Assembly (NCBI RefSeq): GCF_000381745.1
Contig: NZ_KB906977.1
Location: 1-64,000 of the forward strand
Direction of reading: 5' to 3'
Length of the DNA: 64,000 nucleotides
Source of the DNA: Psychromonas ossibalaenae ATCC BAA-1528
GTDB taxonomy: Bacteria; Pseudomonadota; Gammaproteobacteria; Enterobacterales; Psychromonadaceae
In this document: positions 44,595 through 52,546 of the stretch, piece by piece
Layout: each line of letters begins with the position of its first letter
How positions within the stretch are numbered: position 1 is the stretch's first letter
Position numbers and translations under genes: made by a program
The notes under the pieces: model-generated
Databases searched by the model: none
The model's input: only the letters and a program-made list of their open reading frames with translations
Told to the model about the DNA's origin: nothing

Positions 44595-45134
44595 TTATTT
44601 TTCCTGCGGAGGATAAGTACTCAGCATTAATTCAACCTGGGTCTTAATAAATTCTGCTCGTTTTTCCGGTCCCATTGTCTCACCTAACTGGCTTTGAGAA
44701 ATAGAATGCCATACGACAGAGCTGCTTAATGGATTTAAAAACTCAATGACTATCTTGCCGTATTTGCGCTCGCGATAATGGCTGGGCGTACTCATGCCAA
44801 TAGTGCCTACTCCTCTGCCTCTACCTCGAGATACGCCAATACCTATGCTGCTGCCGTATGATTCCAGTTCAGTCGCACTGTCGATACGATAATCCACTAA
44901 CAAATCTGCCTGCTGTCGACCTGTCTGTTTAATGCCTTTTCGGCTTAGTTGTAGTGCAACTGCTTTTTCTATGCGTGAACCGTCAATACTGACAGTTTCG
45001 TCTTCAAGCGGGGCTGCAAATGCAAAGTTTTTATACTGAGAAAAATCATGACCTATAACATAGTCAGTAGCAGGTTTTATGGTACAAGCTGATATTGATA
45101 AAACTAATAAAAAAGCGGTAAAAATACGTAACAT
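44595..45134 (-). CDS. DUF4136 lipoprotein
   Basis: The protein (179 residues from the ATG at 45134, with GGAG eight bases upstream) has a lipoprotein signal with lipobox SISAC and a DUF4136-type domain: DFSQYKNFAF near the start, RIEKAVALQLSRKGI, QADLLVDYRI, and a C-terminal IVIEFLNPLSSSVVWHS. A Gly/Arg-rich loop (GVSRGRGRGVG) lies in the middle. Such proteins are envelope lipoproteins of unknown role. It is alone and convergent with the DUF3466 gene. Confidence 0.75.
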   Translation of the reverse strand: MLRIFTAFLLVLSISACTIKPATDYVIGHDFSQYKNFAFAAPLEDETVSIDGSRIEKAVALQLSRKGIKQTGRQQADLLVDYRIDSATELESYGSSIGIGVSRGRGRGVGTIGMSTPSHYRERKYGKIVIEFLNPLSSSVVWHSISQSQLGETMGPEKRAEFIKTQVELMLSTYPPQEK

Positions 45135-45345
45135 TAAATACTCCAATGGTAATGAAAGACGTTATAACAGATGCTATGACAAGAATAGTTGAGAAACAGC
45201 TGAATGTTTGTAGCCAGGTTTAAAATACTTTTTATTGTGTATCATAATGTATAGCAACAGCTGGTTATCGCTTACTATGTAATAGTGTTCTACACTAGCT
45301 GTCATTAAAGTGTCATATTGTTAGTGCATATTATAGCAAACTCAC

Positions 45346-45496
45346 TAATTTCCTATTCATTTACGCTTGTTAAAACGGCCGCTAGCTTCGTTCTTGATTT
45401 TGTAATTAGAAGAACTAGTTACTGCAGTCAACGCCTTGCTCTCATCCATTTTTTCTACGCCTAAATAGAGCATCAAATTAATGGAATTGGTATTAC
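45346..45496 (+). repeat. Interspersed ~150-bp repeat, copy A
   Basis: This segment matches 50194-50368 over most of its length: a head TCTATTCATTTA-type block, a core AACTAGTTACTGCAGTCAA, CCTACGCCTAAATAGA-type sequence and the tail TTAATGGAATTGGTATTA. It ends 40 bp before the PstS-like start. It is non-coding. The rest of 45135-45535 shows no gene. Confidence 0.65.
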
Positions 45497-45535
45497 CTTA
45501 AGTATAAGCAAGTATTATAAAGATTGGAGTTCGGC

Positions 45536-46498
45536 ATGAAATTTAAGACCTTAGCTGCAGCCGCATTTAGCGCAGCTTCACTATTCACAGCTAGCGCTGC
45601 AGCCGAGATGACTCTGCCAAGTTATGAAAAAGTGAGAGGTGTTTCAGGAAATTTTTCCTCTGTCGGCTCTGATACATTAGCAAATATGATGACATTCTGG
45701 GCTGAGGAGTTTAAACGTAATTACCCGAATATTAATATTCAGATTCAGGCTGCTGGTTCGTCAACTGCTCCTCCGTCATTAACCGAAGCTACCTCGCAGT
45801 TCGGCCCTATGAGCCGCAAAATGAAGTCCAAAGAGATTGAAGCTTTTGAAAAACGCTACGGTTATAAACCTACCCCGGTCCGTGTTGCTATTGATGCATT
45901 AGCAGTATTTGTTAATAAAGACAATCCGATTGAAGGGCTGACCATTAAACAGCTTGATGCGATTTTCTCGGTAACTCATAAATGCGGTGTGCCTAAAAAT
46001 GTACTGCGCTGGGCTGACGTTGGTTTAACCGGCCGCTGGTCAGGCAGAGATATGCAGCTGTTCGGACGTAATTCGGTTTCTGGTACCTATGGTTTCTTTA
46101 AGAAAAAAGCCTTATGTAAGGGAGATTTTAAGAATTCTGTAAATGAACAGCCGGGATCGGCATCTGTGGTTCAGTCGGTTGCATCATCTCTTAATTCAAT
46201 TGGTTATTCAGGTATTGGTTACCAGGTAGCAGGCGTTAAAGCTGTTGCACTGTCTAAGAAAGGAGGGCCTTTTGTTGAAGCTTCTCTGGAAAATGCAGTA
46301 TCAGGAAAATATCCGTTATCTCGTTTTTTATACGTTTATGTTAATAAGCACCCGAATAAACCTTTATCACCGCTGCAGGCTGAATTTTTAAAAATGATAC
46401 TGTCACAACAGGGGCAGGCAATTGTAAAAAAAGATGGTTATATTCCATTGCCGGGAAGCATAGCAGCCAAAGAGTTAGCTAAATTAGGTTTGAATTAA
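45536..46498 (+). CDS. PstS-like phosphate-binding periplasmic protein (orphan)
   Basis: This 320-residue protein from the ATG at 45536 (a TTG four codons upstream is less likely; GGAG sits in between) has a signal peptide (cleavage near AAA-EMT) and PstS-family phosphate-binding sequence: [48 protein letters not shown] and SIGYSGIGY. No pstCAB genes are near, so it could feed a distant transporter or act as a binding protein in its own right. A clear terminator follows. It lies 40 bp downstream of interspersed repeat A. Confidence 0.85.
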   Translation: MKFKTLAAAAFSAASLFTASAAAEMTLPSYEKVRGVSGNFSSVGSDTLANMMTFWAEEFKRNYPNINIQIQAAGSSTAPPSLTEATSQFGPMSRKMKSKEIEAFEKRYGYKPTPVRVAIDALAVFVNKDNPIEGLTIKQLDAIFSVTHKCGVPKNVLRWADVGLTGRWSGRDMQLFGRNSVSGTYGFFKKKALCKGDFKNSVNEQPGSASVVQSVASSLNSIGYSGIGYQVAGVKAVALSKKGGPFVEASLENAVSGKYPLSRFLYVYVNKHPNKPLSPLQAEFLKMILSQQGQAIVKKDGYIPLPGSIAAKELAKLGLN

Positions 46499-46511
46499 TT
46501 TATCGAACAAC

Positions 46512-46544
46512 AAAAAAACAGCGCTTAAAAGCGCTGTTTTTTTG
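46512..46544. terminator. Terminator after the PstS-like gene
   Basis: ACAGCGCTT and AAGCGCTGT pair around AA, flanked by A and T tracts of seven bases, giving a bidirectional hairpin 15 bp after the stop. Confidence 0.88.
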
Positions 46545-46573
46545 TTACTTAGTTTATCAACTATGATTGAAAG

Positions 46574-46850
46574 TTAATGCTCACTAAATTTGGTCGGCTA
46601 CAGCCTAAATATTTAGCTATGTACAGGCTGAATTATCGGTGCAGTTTTAATGTTCACTAATTCCTATCTGGTTACGCCCAGAATCTTTCGATATATATAG
46701 GCTGAATTATCGGTGCAGTTTTAATGTTCACTAATTCCTATCTGGTTACGCCCAGAATCTTTCGCTATATATAGGCTGAATTATCGGTGCAGTTTTAATG
46801 TTCACTAATTCCTATCTGGTTACGCCCAGAATCTTTCGCTATATACAGTC
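46574..46850. repeat. 74-bp direct repeats duplicating the 3' end of a GGDEF gene
   Basis: Starts at 46647, 46721 and 46795 are 74 bp apart; the first two units are complete and almost identical, and the third is the real 3' end of the GGDEF gene. A diverged unit begins at 46574. Each unit carries the antisense of the codons for AKDSGRNQIGISEH plus stop, then GGCTGAATTATCGGTGCAG. The diverged unit encodes a different tail (YIAKYLGCSRPNLVS). The repeats are outside the live reading frame. Confidence 0.85.
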
Positions 46851-47751
46851 CTAAATCAGCAGTCTTAATCCATGTCTGATAATCTGGAATATTACCTGTG
46901 ATATGTGCAATGCCGATGCTTGCTGTGATTTTTACCTCTTTGCCCTGATATTGGAACTCAGATGACTCTATTGATTCACGAACACGCTCGGCAACCAGTT
47001 GGGCACTTTTAAGATCTGTGTCTACTAGAATTAGGGTGAACTCTTCACCGCCGTAGCGTCCGGCAATATCGGTTTCACGCATGTTTTTACGTAAACAGTT
47101 AGCAACTTCGCGTATCACTTCATCACCGAACGGGTGACCGTAAGTATCGTTAACCTGCTTAAAGTGATCAATATCCAGCATAATTAATGATGACGGCTGC
47201 TGTGTTCTAGTATGGCGTTTATATTCCTGCTGGCAGCATTCACGCCAGTAACCCTGATTGTTTAACTGTGTCAGCGTGTCTGTATGGCTGAGATGCTCTA
47301 ACTTTCTATTCGCCTCCTCGAAGGCCTGTCTGTTTATTGCGACATCTGTGACATCGTAAATGATCATGCAGATTTGTGTTACTTTGCCGACGATGTCTGT
47401 TAACGGCAGGAAGGTGACGTTCTGGTACATAAATTCAGCACTGCTGGTAATCGGCCGGTAGCTTTTAAATTTAAACAGATACGGACGCTGTTCCCAGGTT
47501 GTGAATGCTTTGTTTTTTAACAGACAAACACTGTTAATCTTCTGCTGCAGCCAGTCACTGGGAATATCACCAAACAGGTCTACTAATTTTCGATCCACCA
47601 CATGGCTGGTTAATAACCCGGAATGATTTTCCATAAAACCATTCCAGACCTTAACATTCATATCAAGGTCGATAATCACCAGTCCCACATCGATATTCTG
47701 AACCATATCAATAAGCCAATGGATATCTTTAAGCTCTATACTAGTACTCAT
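46795..47751 (-). CDS. PAS-GGDEF diguanylate cyclase
   Basis: This 318-residue soluble protein has an N-terminal PAS domain (about 10-130) and a GGDEF domain (about 155-318): TDTLTQLNNQGYW, MLDIDHFKQVNDTYGH, the catalytic GRYGGEEFTLIL and, five residues ahead of it, an RxxD inhibitory site (RETD). It should make cyclic di-GMP under product control. Its start overlaps the stop of the receiver-CheC gene, so the two are one operon. Its 3' end is duplicated downstream as 74-bp repeats. Confidence 0.9.
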   Translation of the reverse strand: MSTSIELKDIHWLIDMVQNIDVGLVIIDLDMNVKVWNGFMENHSGLLTSHVVDRKLVDLFGDIPSDWLQQKINSVCLLKNKAFTTWEQRPYLFKFKSYRPITSSAEFMYQNVTFLPLTDIVGKVTQICMIIYDVTDVAINRQAFEEANRKLEHLSHTDTLTQLNNQGYWRECCQQEYKRHTRTQQPSSLIMLDIDHFKQVNDTYGHPFGDEVIREVANCLRKNMRETDIAGRYGGEEFTLILVDTDLKSAQLVAERVRESIESSEFQYQGKEVKITASIGIAHITGNIPDYQTWIKTADLGLYIAKDSGRNQIGISEH

Positions 47752-48749
47752 TATTTCAACAGGTATCCTATTTTGTTAGTGAGAGTGTCGATCGAATCTT
47801 CAGTAAATAAAAGTAATAAATCACACTTAATATTGTAATTATCAATTCTGTAATTAACTTCAATGGCTAAGGTTTTCTGCCAGTGGTCCTGTCTGTTTTT
47901 AATCAGTTCTTCAACCCGGCGGTGTTGTCCGAGTACACTTGGCTGTCCCTGACTGAAGCTGATATCAAGCTGCTCTGCAAGCCCGTTTAAAAATGCGCCG
48001 ATTAGAATGTTTGAAATATCGTTCATTACTTCAATTTCAATATGATCATTGAGTGTTTCGTTGTACTTAAGCAGTTTGGCCATGTCATTGAAGCTGGAGT
48101 CATGGAAAATCATAATAGCTTCACCGCTGATACCCGAGCTGATAAATCCCTGACAGACCGCTGACACATTATCGCTGCTGGCAATTGACGTTAATGCCAT
48201 GTGCAGCTCACTGGTTTCCAGCGTGTTTACATTAGGAATCGGCAGTAAAACAAACACATCAAGTAGACGCGCAAGTAAGTCACCTGCTCGGCCCATAGCG
48301 ATATTTGAAACCTCCTGCAGTGCGTCGCGCAGGCCGATATTTTCCGAACTTTCGGCCTCAGCAAGTGAATGATGACTGCCGGCTTTATAAATGCCGTATG
48401 AGGCAAGTAATGTGGTAAGTACTTCCTGATTGATTGGTTTCTGGATAAAGTCAATGGCACCCATTTCGCGCACTTTTTTATGCGCTTCGGGCTGAATATC
48501 ACCAGATATAACAATAACAATTGCCGGAAGGTCTTCTTTACAAATTGCTTCGAGTACCTCATAACCGTCCATTACCGGCATGTTGAGATCTAAAAAGACT
48601 ATATCGCCTTTTCCCTCTCGGATAGCGTCAATGCCTAAGGCTCCGTTTTCGGCAAAGCTGATAGTGATATCCCAGTCTTTGGGCAGGGAGCGTGCAATTG
48701 ATTTGCGGGCAAGCTTTGAGTCGTCACAAATTAAAACGGGTAATGACAT
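47751..48749 (-). CDS. Receiver-CheC fusion response regulator
   Basis: The 332 residues begin with a receiver (about 4-118; acidic pocket ICDDSK, phosphoacceptor Asp in IVFLDLNMPVMDG, Lys in IQKPIN) followed by a CheC/CheX-type phosphatase-like domain (about 140-330). Both CheC active-site patterns are visible: LQEVSNIAMGRAGDLLA and EVMNDISNILIGAFLN, each with the E-xx-N or D-xx-N arrangement. It could remove phosphate from CheY-like partners or be a sensor of phosphorylation. It is translationally coupled to the GGDEF gene and divergent from the NrtS-methyl-accepting protein. Confidence 0.85.
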   Translation of the reverse strand: MSLPVLICDDSKLARKSIARSLPKDWDITISFAENGALGIDAIREGKGDIVFLDLNMPVMDGYEVLEAICKEDLPAIVIVISGDIQPEAHKKVREMGAIDFIQKPINQEVLTTLLASYGIYKAGSHHSLAEAESSENIGLRDALQEVSNIAMGRAGDLLARLLDVFVLLPIPNVNTLETSELHMALTSIASSDNVSAVCQGFISSGISGEAIMIFHDSSFNDMAKLLKYNETLNDHIEIEVMNDISNILIGAFLNGLAEQLDISFSQGQPSVLGQHRRVEELIKNRQDHWQKTLAIEVNYRIDNYNIKCDLLLLFTEDSIDTLTNKIGYLLK

Positions 48750-48985
48750 AATGTTCCTAGAATATATCTTTGTTTCGCGTAATGTTTCGTCCGTGAAATC
48801 ATGTAGTGAATGTAATAATATTAATAGCGTAAGGATAGGCCATCTGTGGGGTTTAGCGCTATTATTTTTTAGTGTAAAGGATAATTATTACTTATTATTC
48901 GATAAAAATGTGAACTCTAATTCCGCAAAGTTTTTATTTGCAGTGATAATGAATATCTTTAGTTATTAATAAATTGGAAATAATA

Positions 48986-50023
48986 GTGACTTCATTACAT
49001 AAAAAATCATTTGTGGTTGCCTTAATTGTCGGCACTGTTTTAAATCTGATTAACCAGTACCCGCAGTTGTTTTCTGATTTATCTGTTAACTGGCTTCAGG
49101 TTGCAACAACTTATTTAGTTCCTTATTTAGTCTCGTTCTTTAGTTCAAAAAGTGCTGTTAATCAACACCAGACAGCAGCTGCAGATGTACAGAATCAGCA
49201 GCCGGAACATTGTGAGAAACTGCTCGAAATCACTGGAAATGCGAATGTCAAAGTAACTGAAATTGCAGAGAATGCTAATGATGTAAATCAACGTTCTAAA
49301 GCCCGGGTCAGATTTGTTGATGAGACTCTGAATGAGGTTAAATCAATGGCTGATGAATCCCACTCGGTTGTAGATCTGTCACAGGAATCATTACTGGGAA
49401 TCGAGATGGTGAATAAAAGCTTTTCACAGCTTGAGCAGCAGCAGGCGCAGTTTATGAATGAATTTAGACAGTCGGGAAGCTGGGCTGAAGACTTATTATC
49501 TGAAACACAGGCGTTTACTGAGGAATTCATGAAAATTGAAGAGATGGCAAAAACCATTACTGCGATCTCTTCACAGACAAATTTATTAGCTTTAAATGCC
49601 TCAATTGAAGCCGCGCGTGCGGGAGAGGCCGGGCGGGGCTTTGCAGTTGTTGCTGACGAAGTTAAGAATCTGGCCAATAAATCCGGCGAACATGCAGGTG
49701 AGATTAATCAGTTAGTCGCCTCATTATCGGAAGCGAGCAGCTGTTTATCTGCTAAGGTGAATAGTTTTTCTAAGCAGATGACTGCGTTGCTCGGTCAACA
49801 GGATAACGCAGCTAGCGAAGTGGTTATGCAGTCAATTGCCGCATTACTTGATAATATTAACCAGATGTCCGGCAGTGCAGGCAGTCAGTTAGGCCTGGTT
49901 GACGGTATGGTGCCGAAATTTGAGCAGATAGCTGAAGATACAAGAGCCGCTGTTGCGGGCTCGCAGCGGAATATAGAGTTAAGCAGTGCCATCTTAGCTG
50001 ATCTTGCTAAAATAAATAAATAA
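48986..50023 (+). CDS. NrtS-domain/methyl-accepting signalling fusion protein
   Basis: The protein (345 residues from GTG 48986, with GGAA upstream) starts with two membrane helices whose sequence ([18 protein letters not shown] and [13 protein letters not shown]) resembles NrtS, a small nitrate/nitrite transport protein, and continues into a cytoplasmic methyl-accepting signalling domain (about 90-340) with the hairpin tip [20 protein letters not shown] and [15 protein letters not shown]. There is no periplasmic ligand domain and no HAMP. The fused NrtS part may sense or carry nitrate or nitrite and signal to a chemosensory kinase. It is divergent from the receiver-CheC/GGDEF operon. Confidence 0.75.
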   Translation: MTSLHKKSFVVALIVGTVLNLINQYPQLFSDLSVNWLQVATTYLVPYLVSFFSSKSAVNQHQTAAADVQNQQPEHCEKLLEITGNANVKVTEIAENANDVNQRSKARVRFVDETLNEVKSMADESHSVVDLSQESLLGIEMVNKSFSQLEQQQAQFMNEFRQSGSWAEDLLSETQAFTEEFMKIEEMAKTITAISSQTNLLALNASIEAARAGEAGRGFAVVADEVKNLANKSGEHAGEINQLVASLSEASSCLSAKVNSFSKQMTALLGQQDNAASEVVMQSIAALLDNINQMSGSAGSQLGLVDGMVPKFEQIAEDTRAAVAGSQRNIELSSAILADLAKINK

Positions 50024-50193
50024 TTATCGGCCGTTTACTAAAGGCTTTAAATTCATACTGATAATAACCGTATTTCCTATGCGTTTATCCCCAGCCCATT
50101 TTATCCGCTTGTGAGAATAATTTATGTTATCGAATTGACTAGCAGCAGTTATACTGCGCACCAAAAGGTGCTGATGCCTTTACAGCAAATCCA

Positions 50194-50368
50194 ATAATTT
50201 TCTATTCATTTATGCTGGTTAAAATGAATCCTAGTTAGACATAAAACTATGTTTTAGTCTTTGTTATTGACTTTGTAATTAGAACAACTAGTTACTACAG
50301 TCAATGCCTTGCTTTCATTCATTTTTCCTACGCCTAAATAGATCACCTAATTAATGGAATTGGTATTA
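50194..50368 (+). repeat. Interspersed repeat, copy B
   Basis: This is the longest copy of the family (see 45346-45496 and 340-492), with the same head, core (AACTAGTTACTACAGTCAA) and tail (TTAATGGAATTGGTATTA) and extra bases in the middle. It ends about 20 bp before the dusC start, so dusC transcripts may start in or near it. Confidence 0.65.
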
Positions 50369-50389
50369 ATCAAGTTAAAGGAAATGTTT

Positions 50390-51313
50390 GTGAGAGTCAT
50401 ACTAGCACCTATGGAAGGTGTTGCTGACGCCTTTATGCGTAATCTGCTGACTGATATCGGTGGTTATGATATGTGCGTTAGTGAGTTTATTCGTATTGTT
50501 GATCAGTTATTACCGCGAAAAGTATTCCGCCGCATGTGCCCGGAACTGCATAACGGCAGTAAAACAGAAGCTGGTGTACCGGTAAGGGTGCAGCTTTTGG
50601 GACAGGATCCTAACTGGATGGCTGAAAATGCCTACCGGGCTGTGTCCATGGGCTCGCAGGGCTTAGATCTGAATTTCGGCTGCCCGGCACGAACAGTGAA
50701 TAAAAACCTTGGCGGTGCTTTATTGCTGAAAGAGCCGGAGCTTATCTACCAGATTGTCAAACAGGTCAGTGAAGCCATTCCCGATGATCAGGTTTTGTCC
50801 GCTAAAATTCGCCTCGGCTGGGACTGTAAAAGTCAGTGTGTAGAGATTGCACAGGCGATTCGTGATGCCGGTGCTAAAGAACTGACGGTTCACGCCAGAA
50901 CCAAAGAAGAGGGTTATAAGCCGCCTGCACACTGGCAGTATATTAAGCTGATTAAAGACTCCATTGATATTCCTGTTATCGCTAATGGTGAAATATGGAC
51001 CAAGGCTGATTACATAAAGTGTAAAGAGATAAGCGGCTGCGAAGACGTGATGATCGGCCGCGGCGCAGTGGCTGTCCCGAATTTAGCTAAAGTGTTAAAA
51101 GGCGAAATTAAGATGCCGTGGCATGAGGTTAAACAGCAGCTGCTTAAATACAGTGATTTTGAAACAACGGGGTCAAAAGAAAGATATTATCCGCAGCGGA
51201 TTAAGCAGTGGCTGCGCTACATTGCTATGCAGTACAGCGAAGGTGAAGAGTTGTTTGTTCAAGTCCGATCTATCAAGTCTACTACTGACATTATCAAGGT
51301 GTTAAGTACCTAA
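50390..51313 (+). CDS. dusC: tRNA-dihydrouridine(16) synthase DusC
   Basis: This flavoprotein of about 307 residues has the Dus TIM barrel: LAPMEGVADAFMRNLL at the N-terminus, DLNFGCPARTVNKNLGGALLL with the catalytic Cys, ELTVHARTKEEGYKP, PVIANGEIWT and VMIGRGAVAVPNL. The variant VQLLGQDPNWMAENA and overall pattern fit DusC rather than DusA or DusB. I prefer the GTG at 50390, spaced eight bases from AAAGGA and matching the E. coli N-terminus; an ATG at 50384 is also possible. Confidence 0.9.
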   Translation: MRVILAPMEGVADAFMRNLLTDIGGYDMCVSEFIRIVDQLLPRKVFRRMCPELHNGSKTEAGVPVRVQLLGQDPNWMAENAYRAVSMGSQGLDLNFGCPARTVNKNLGGALLLKEPELIYQIVKQVSEAIPDDQVLSAKIRLGWDCKSQCVEIAQAIRDAGAKELTVHARTKEEGYKPPAHWQYIKLIKDSIDIPVIANGEIWTKADYIKCKEISGCEDVMIGRGAVAVPNLAKVLKGEIKMPWHEVKQQLLKYSDFETTGSKERYYPQRIKQWLRYIAMQYSEGEELFVQVRSIKSTTDIIKVLST

Positions 51314-51629
51314 GTTGAGCTGGCCTGCAGTATTTTAGCCGTTGTGTTTTGATTCGTAGTGCCATATTTTTGTGTGATATGTTTCACGGTTTTTGTTTCT
51401 GCTGTTGAAGTGAAAATATGACATTTACGGATAAATTAGGAAAGTGCCTAACAATCAATAAGATGCACAAACCTCTCTTGTAAGAACATGTTTTTTTTAG
51501 AAAGTTGGCTTTTAATTGATGCTTGGCTAAGGTTGTAAAGACTTACAGATAAGAATGCATATTACTTCTCTGTAAGTGCTGATTAGCATCAACGGCTATT
51601 TTTAAACAAATATGAGCAGAGAGGAAACC
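51314..51629. other. Intergenic region after dusC
   Basis: This stretch of about 315 bp is AT-rich. An imperfect inverted repeat (TTACAGATAAG ... CTCTGTAA) lies at about 51543-51575, upstream of the small gene. No gene is evident. Confidence 0.35.
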
Positions 51630-51794
51630 ATGAGTATAGAGCAGATAGAGCTGACATTACATGACGTTTTTGATCATATGGTATTGAACAAGCATTTGCG
51701 GGAACTTGCACGGAAAGCATCAAAAAATTATGTCATGAAAAAAGGTTTTTCATTACGCGTCGCCGATCAGGTTGTTGAACACATTTTCCACTAA
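51630..51794 (+). CDS. Small acidic/basic protein of unknown function
   Basis: This 54-residue protein from the ATG at 51630 is preceded by AGAGAGGAAA at ideal spacing (an ATG six codons upstream overlaps that site). It has no signal or membrane segment; it is predicted helical, with DVFDHMVLNKHLRELARKA and VADQVVEHIFH. Family not recognised. It stands alone between dusC and apt, with a weak hairpin after the stop (51793-51829). Confidence 0.55.
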   Translation: MSIEQIELTLHDVFDHMVLNKHLRELARKASKNYVMKKGFSLRVADQVVEHIFH

Positions 51795-51831
51795 AGTGCT
51801 TATTGTGAATAATCACAACACTTTTACCCCC

Positions 51832-51894
51832 TCCTATTTTCCTCTGTCATTTATGTAAAAATCAATTTACATAGAAAATAGAGGAAAATTTCTG
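51832..51894 (+). promoter_or_regulatory. Long imperfect hairpin upstream of apt
   Basis: CCTATTTTC with ATGTAAA on the left pairs with TTTACAT and GAAAATAG(A)GG on the right. It lies 100-160 bp upstream of apt and could be a terminator or leader structure. Confidence 0.35.
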
Positions 51895-51995
51895 ATTTTA
51901 ACCTGCTCAACGGCGAATAGTTGAGACAACTGCTTGCACATAATCATGCAACTATTTACCCTTAGCGGATACAATTTCAATAAGAGTAATAACTG

Positions 51996-52541
51996 ATGAC
52001 CTCAAGCACACTGCAGCTAATAAAAAACAACATAAAAAGTATCCCCGATTACCCGCTTCCCGGCATTATTTTCAGAGATGTCACCAGTTTAATTGAAAAT
52101 GGTGATGCGTTTGCAGCAACCATTGATCTATTTGTTGAGCGTTATAAAGGTAAGGGCATCGATAAAGTCGTCGGAACAGAAGCCCGTGGTTTTATTTTCG
52201 GCGCGCCGCTGGCTGCTGCAATTGGTGCAGGGTTTGTTCCGGTGCGTAAGCCTGGAAAACTGCCTCGTGATACGATCCAGGAAAGCTACGCACTTGAATA
52301 TGGAACGGATACTTTACAAATCCACCATGATGCGATTAAAGAAGGGGATACAGTGGTTCTCGTTGATGATTTGTTAGCAACCGGCGGAACAGCTGAAGCT
52401 TCAGTGAAGTTAATCCAGCGTTCAGGCGGGATCGTCATTGAATCAGCTTTTGTGATTGAATTACCTGGATTAAAGGGTGCTAAAAAATTAGACACGCTGG
52501 ATGTCCCGCATTTTTCTTTAGTAGAATTTGAAGGCGAGTAA
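51996..52541 (+). CDS. apt: Adenine phosphoribosyltransferase
   Basis: This 181-residue enzyme converts adenine and PRPP to AMP (purine salvage). Visible motifs: [17 protein letters not shown] at the N-terminus, [28 protein letters not shown], and the PRPP-binding loop [16 protein letters not shown]. Length is normal for Apt. It starts the conserved apt-dnaX-ybaB series with 5 bp to dnaX. Confidence 0.97.
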   Translation: MTSSTLQLIKNNIKSIPDYPLPGIIFRDVTSLIENGDAFAATIDLFVERYKGKGIDKVVGTEARGFIFGAPLAAAIGAGFVPVRKPGKLPRDTIQESYALEYGTDTLQIHHDAIKEGDTVVLVDDLLATGGTAEASVKLIQRSGGIVIESAFVIELPGLKGAKKLDTLDVPHFSLVEFEGE

Positions 52542-52546
52542 ATTTA

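Noticed and set aside
45346-45496. Repeat A considered as an insertion sequence end
   Set aside because: No terminal inverted repeats or transposase frame; treated as an interspersed non-coding repeat.
46574-46850. Regular repeats considered as a CRISPR array
   Set aside because: Units are contiguous with no variable spacers and are copies of the 3' end of a coding gene; no cas genes are present.
48580-48969. 129-codon open frame on the plus strand
   Set aside because: Its first half is antisense to the receiver-CheC gene and its second half is AT-rich intergenic sequence; no domain is visible.
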